Assembly (NCBI GenBank): GCA_023418575.1
Contig: JAEZZM010000033.1
Location: forward strand, 1-57,088
Direction of reading: 5' to 3'
Length of the DNA stretch: 57,088 bases
From: Actinomycetes bacterium
GTDB taxonomy: Bacteria > Actinomycetota > Coriobacteriia > Coriobacteriales > JAEZZM01
A model generated the notes under the pieces. It was not told where the DNA came from. It saw nothing but the letters and a program-made list of their open reading frames with translations, and made no database searches. How positions within the stretch are numbered: the stretch's first letter is position 1; every line of letters starts with the position of its first letter. Shown here in pieces: positions 53,886 to 57,088 of the stretch. Both the position numbers and the translations under genes were made by a program.

Positions 53886-55694
53886 ATGTCAACAAGTTTT
53901 GCTGCCAAAAACTTACCAAGCTTACCTGAAGCTTCCGTGCAAGCACGGGGGCATCAGTCTATTTGGAAACGTTTTTTATCATACTACGCTCCCCAAAAGC
54001 ATCTATTAATTGCTGATTTAATTTGCGCGCTTATTATTGCAGCTATTGATTTGTCTTATCCGCAAATTCTGCGTGGCCTTATTAATAGCCTCTTTCAAGG
54101 AAGCGCTGCTGAGATTTATAAGGCGCTGTGGATAGTTTGTTTGGGGCTCGCCGGTCTCTATGCTCTGCGTGTGGTCTGCCGTTATTTTGTAGCAGCTTGG
54201 GGTCACATTATGGGATTGCGCATGGAGGCTCGCATGCGTGAAGACCTATTTGATATGTATCAGCGTTTTTCTTTTAGGTACTATGATCAGCATAATACTG
54301 GTGACCTTATGTCTCGTTTGATTTCAGATCTTTTTGATATTAGCGAGGCGGCCCACCATGGTCCAGAAAACCTTTTGATTTCTGGCTTAGAAATTGTTGG
54401 TTCATTTATCTTGCTTTCTCTTATAAATTGGAAGCTGGCCCTTGCCCTCTTTATTATTACTGCCATAATGGCTGCTATTTTGTTTGTGCAAAATCGCGCT
54501 ATGAAGAGCACCTTTATGGAAAATAGAAAAAAGATCTCTGCTGTTAATTCTCGCCTGCAGGATTCTTTAGCAGGCATACATGTAACCAAATCTTTTGCAA
54601 ATGAGCATGTAGAGCGCGCTAAATTTAGAAAATCAAATGATGACTACAGTGCTTCTAAAACAAATACCTATCAAACTATGGGGAGGTATATGGCCACCTC
54701 TGCAGGTATGTTTGGTCTGTTATATGTCACCATTATTTTGCTGGGCGGCCTGCTTATTGCTCAAGGAGAGATGCTTGCCTCTGACTTGGCCATTTTTGCT
54801 CTCTACATTGGAATTTTCATGAGCCCCATAGAAGTGCTTATTAACTTTGCCGAAGTCTTCCAAAAGGCAAGCGCAGGTTTTAAACGTTTTGTTGAGGTCT
54901 TGGATACCACCCCAGATATTGTCGATAAAAACGGAGCCACAGCGCTTCAACTTAAAGAGGGTCATGTAGAATTCAAGAATGTCAATTTTAGCTATGATGG
55001 CAAAGAGCGCGTTATTAAAGATCTTAATCTTAATTTAGAACCAGGAAAAACCTATGCCCTGGTAGGACCATCAGGAGGAGGAAAATCAACCACCTGCTCT
55101 TTGCTTTTGAGATTCTATGAGATTGATGGAGGTTCAATTTGCATTGATGGACAAGATATTAGGGAGGTCACTCAAAAGAGTTTGCGAGAAGCCCTGGGCC
55201 TTGTTCAGCAAGATGTATATCTCTTTGACGGAACGCTTCGTGAAAATATTGCCTACGGTAGACCTGATGCTACAGAAGAAGAGATTCATGAGGCAGCAAG
55301 AAAAGCCCATATAGATAAATTTATTGATAGCCTGCCTGATGGTTTTGATACTCAAGTGGGAGAACGTGGTACGCGCTTATCGGGTGGGCAAAAACAGCGT
55401 GTAGCTATAGCACGTATTTTTCTAAGAGATCCCAAGGTATTGATATTAGATGAGGCAACAAGCGCACTAGATAATGAGTCAGAGCGTTTTGTGCAACAGT
55501 CTTTGACCGAGCTTGCAAAAGGTAGAACTACCATTATTATTGCCCATCGCCTTTCTACCATTGTGAATGCTGATGAAATTATCAGTATTCAAGATGGAAG
55601 GGTGGCAGAACAAGGCTCTCATGCAGAGCTTATGAAACGCAATGGTATTTATGCTAGTTATTACCGCATGCAATTTGGAACAGAGCAGGCTTAA
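53886..55694 (+). CDS. ABC exporter (fused permease/ATPase half-transporter)
   Basis: 602 residues. Six membrane helices (about 30-320) followed by an ATPase domain with Walker A GPSGGGKST near 395-403, signature LSGGQKQRVA near 498-507 and LILDEATSALD. MsbA/multidrug-type homodimeric exporter; the substrate is not predictable. Begins 8 nt after the Nudix gene, so co-transcribed. Its stop codon lies in the loop of the terminator shared with the opposing CcdA-TlpA gene. Confidence 0.93.
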   Translation: MSTSFAAKNLPSLPEASVQARGHQSIWKRFLSYYAPQKHLLIADLICALIIAAIDLSYPQILRGLINSLFQGSAAEIYKALWIVCLGLAGLYALRVVCRYFVAAWGHIMGLRMEARMREDLFDMYQRFSFRYYDQHNTGDLMSRLISDLFDISEAAHHGPENLLISGLEIVGSFILLSLINWKLALALFIITAIMAAILFVQNRAMKSTFMENRKKISAVNSRLQDSLAGIHVTKSFANEHVERAKFRKSNDDYSASKTNTYQTMGRYMATSAGMFGLLYVTIILLGGLLIAQGEMLASDLAIFALYIGIFMSPIEVLINFAEVFQKASAGFKRFVEVLDTTPDIVDKNGATALQLKEGHVEFKNVNFSYDGKERVIKDLNLNLEPGKTYALVGPSGGGKSTTCSLLLRFYEIDGGSICIDGQDIREVTQKSLREALGLVQQDVYLFDGTLRENIAYGRPDATEEEIHEAARKAHIDKFIDSLPDGFDTQVGERGTRLSGGQKQRVAIARIFLRDPKVLILDEATSALDNESERFVQQSLTELAKGRTTIIIAHRLSTIVNADEIISIQDGRVAEQGSHAELMKRNGIYASYYRMQFGTEQA

Positions 55695-55708
55695 AGGCCT
55701 GCTCTTTT
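55683..55708. terminator. Terminator between the convergent ABC and CcdA-TlpA genes
   Basis: GAGCAGGC (55683-55690) pairs with GCCTGCTC (55697-55704), followed by TTTT. Both genes end in the 6-nt loop (TTAAAG), sharing the palindromic TTAA as their stop codons. Confidence 0.8.
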
Positions 55709-57088
55709 AAATTCGTCTTCAAGTAGATTTTTAAGAGCCTTATAGCTAATGGCGCCGGGCACATATCCACGTATACGGCCATCAGTACCTATGATATAGC
55801 TGGTAGGAAAGGCGCTAATCCTATAATTAGCAAGCACTTCGCCCGTGTAATCAAATGCTACTGGAAAGCTGTATGAGCCGCTCTTTAAAAAGGCTTTAAT
55901 TTCGGTTTCACTCACATCAGCATTCTGAGGGTTATCCTTAGTCTTGGGATTAGCTATCCCTAAAAAGACTAAGCGCTCATCATCTTTGTATTCCTCATAA
56001 ATCTTTTGTAAATCAGGCATTTCTTTTCTGCAGGGCGGACACCAGGTTGCCCAAAAGTTTAAAAATACAATTTTCCCTGAATAAGAGCTCAGTTCGTGCC
56101 GAGTGCCGTATTGATCGCTTAAGTTAAAGTCTGGGGCTAAAGGATGGGCAGCTTCATATTCAGGCGTTCCAGGAGTTTCTGCCGCCTGCTTATTTGCTTG
56201 TTCTGCGGCTATCTTATCACGATATTCTTTATCGGCCGTCTCTGCCTCGTTTGTTTGCGCGCTCTGCTGAGCAGTGCTTTGCTGGCTAGCACTGCCATAT
56301 CCCCAGCTAGAGAGCTTGGCAGCAAAGCTATTATAGTAACCACTTAAGAGCGCTAAAGCTATAAGGATTAGAATAATACCTGCTACTTTATGTAGGATGG
56401 CAAAAATAGACCCCTTAGTTTTAAGCCAGGGTATAAGCTTAGAGGCTGCAAGGCTCACAATAAGAAAGGGGATTATGAAGCCTAAAGTATAAAGGCCAAT
56501 GTATAAAAAGCCTTGGCTGGAATGCTCGGCACTTGAAGCCATAATGAGCACAGCCGATAAAAGCGGGCCTACGCAGGGAGTCCAAGCAAAGCTAAAAAGG
56601 AAGCCCATTGCAAAGGCCGCAAGAGGCCCTATGCTTTTAGAGGGTGCAAATCTAAAACGAAACTCACGTTGAGAAAATAAGCTTGTTTTGGGAAGCAAGA
56701 TCCAGATACCCAAAATCAAGAGGAGTACCCCGCCCAGCTGGCTTAAAAGTTGTTTGTGGCTACTTAATAGTTGGCCTAAACTTGTAAAAGCTGCGCCCAA
56801 AACAAAGAAAGCGCAGGAGATACCTACTACAAAACAGACTGTATTTATAATGGGTAGGCTCAAGAGTCTTGTTGACTGTGGCTGTGGGATAGCAGCACTG
56901 CCACCCTCCTTGCTGGCGGCTCCAGCTTCGTCGCTGGCGTCATGAGCGGCAGCATCGCTTGCGCCCGCGCCACCTGCACCAGCGCCGCCTGCGCCAGCAC
57001 CGCTTGCGCGAGAGCCTGTTGACTCAGAGGCTGTTAAGAGAGATAAATATACAGGTAACACGGGTATCACGCAGGGGGAGAAAAAGGA
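55691..57088 (-). CDS. CcdA-TlpA fusion (thiol-disulfide relay), 5' end beyond the window
   Basis: Partial. The open frame continues to the last base with SFFSPCVIPVLP, the first conserved CcdA helix and Cys, so the true start lies outside; a GTG at 57070 would delete that Cys and is rejected. CcdA membrane domain (about 450-280 nt-equivalents from the N-terminus; six helices) includes WTPCVGP, then a TlpA/ResA-like thioredoxin domain with WCPPC. It would carry electrons across the membrane to reduce apocytochrome c or other thiols. An unusual Ala/Gly-rich insert of about 45 residues follows the first helix. Confidence 0.88.
   Translation of the reverse strand, partial: SFFSPCVIPVLPVYLSLLTASESTGSRASGAGAGGAGAGGAGASDAAAHDASDEAGAASKEGGSAAIPQPQSTRLLSLPIINTVCFVVGISCAFFVLGAAFTSLGQLLSSHKQLLSQLGGVLLLILGIWILLPKTSLFSQREFRFRFAPSKSIGPLAAFAMGFLFSFAWTPCVGPLLSAVLIMASSAEHSSQGFLYIGLYTLGFIIPFLIVSLAASKLIPWLKTKGSIFAILHKVAGIILILIALALLSGYYNSFAAKLSSWGYGSASQQSTAQQSAQTNEAETADKEYRDKIAAEQANKQAAETPGTPEYEAAHPLAPDFNLSDQYGTRHELSSYSGKIVFLNFWATWCPPCRKEMPDLQKIYEEYKDDERLVFLGIANPKTKDNPQNADVSETEIKAFLKSGSYSFPVAFDYTGEVLANYRISAFPTSYIIGTDGRIRGYVPGAISYKALKNLLEDEFKRAGL

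Noticed and set aside
57068..57070. GTG as start of the CcdA-TlpA gene
   Set aside because: The frame stays open to the window end and encodes the conserved SPCV segment before this codon.

Overview
The window is 57 kb of a compact, fairly AT-rich bacterial chromosome. By gene content it is an anaerobic, amino-acid- and betaine-fermenting actinobacterium of the Coriobacteriia (Eggerthellales-like). The pointers are a 12-TM LuxR regulator beside a molybdo/tungsto-enzyme operon, a multiheme cytochrome with a CcdA-TlpA protein, a selenoprotein betaine reductase, and the rpsF-ssb-rpsR-rplI-dnaB-purA-purD block. The taxonomic call is inference; no rRNA gene is present.

Layout. 267-8384: a tightly overlapping operon with an LctP-type permease, a DUF2877 protein (AllH/YlbF-like), an Nramp-fold transporter without the usual metal ligands, a DUF1116 protein (AllG/YlbE-like), FdrA (AllF-like) and a second DUF1116 protein. 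It resembles oxamate/ureide carbamoyltransferase clusters but has no carbamate kinase here. 8603-13573: a five-motif multiheme cytochrome, a 38-aa rubredoxin-like protein, a J-domain membrane protein, TypA/BipA and a SurA-N-like lipoprotein. 13519-18280: a TRIC/UPF0126 channel, two paralogous lipoproteins with a small antisense gene between them, tRNA-Ser(GGA), an IscU-like protein with a Cys-rich tail and an acidic unknown. 18569-27162: a membrane LuxR regulator, then a five-gene operon (AOR-family tungsten enzyme, polyferredoxin, DMSO-reductase-family enzyme, DmsB-like and NrfD-like subunits). 27163-36533: an accessory region with a 3' remnant of an acid-phosphatase gene, a strongly structured non-coding stretch, a 2462-aa cell-surface subtilisin with BspA-type leucine-rich repeats, a 259-bp element with perfect 23-bp terminal inverted repeats, and an intact e(P4)-like acid phosphatase lipoprotein. 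36534-43966: the betaine reductase operon (grdI, selenocysteine-containing grdH, a BCCT transporter, grdC, grdD) behind a riboswitch-like leader. 44028-46652: tRNA-Ser(CGA), a glutaredoxin-like protein, small stress or membrane proteins and DUF4013. 46897-55694: housekeeping genes (rpsF, ssb, rpsR, rplI, dnaB, purA, purD, a Nudix hydrolase, an ABC exporter). 55691-57088: a CcdA-TlpA thiol-redox protein cut by the window end.

Working together: the BCCT protein would import betaine, GrdH/GrdI with selenoprotein A (not in the window) would reduce it, and GrdC/GrdD would release acetyl phosphate. The CcdA-TlpA protein and the cytochrome fit an extracytoplasmic electron-transfer chain. The AOR/DMSO-reductase/NrfD operon is a likely respiratory or aldehyde-linked complex under the adjacent LuxR protein.

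The most interesting items are the doubled-DUF1116 operon with its ligand-less Nramp protein, the riboswitch-like grd leader, the structured RNA before the giant protease, the phosphatase remnant sharing an in-frame eight-codon motif with the protease, and the inverted-repeat element sitting in the loop of an older terminator. All coordinates, counts and RNA pairings were worked out by eye.
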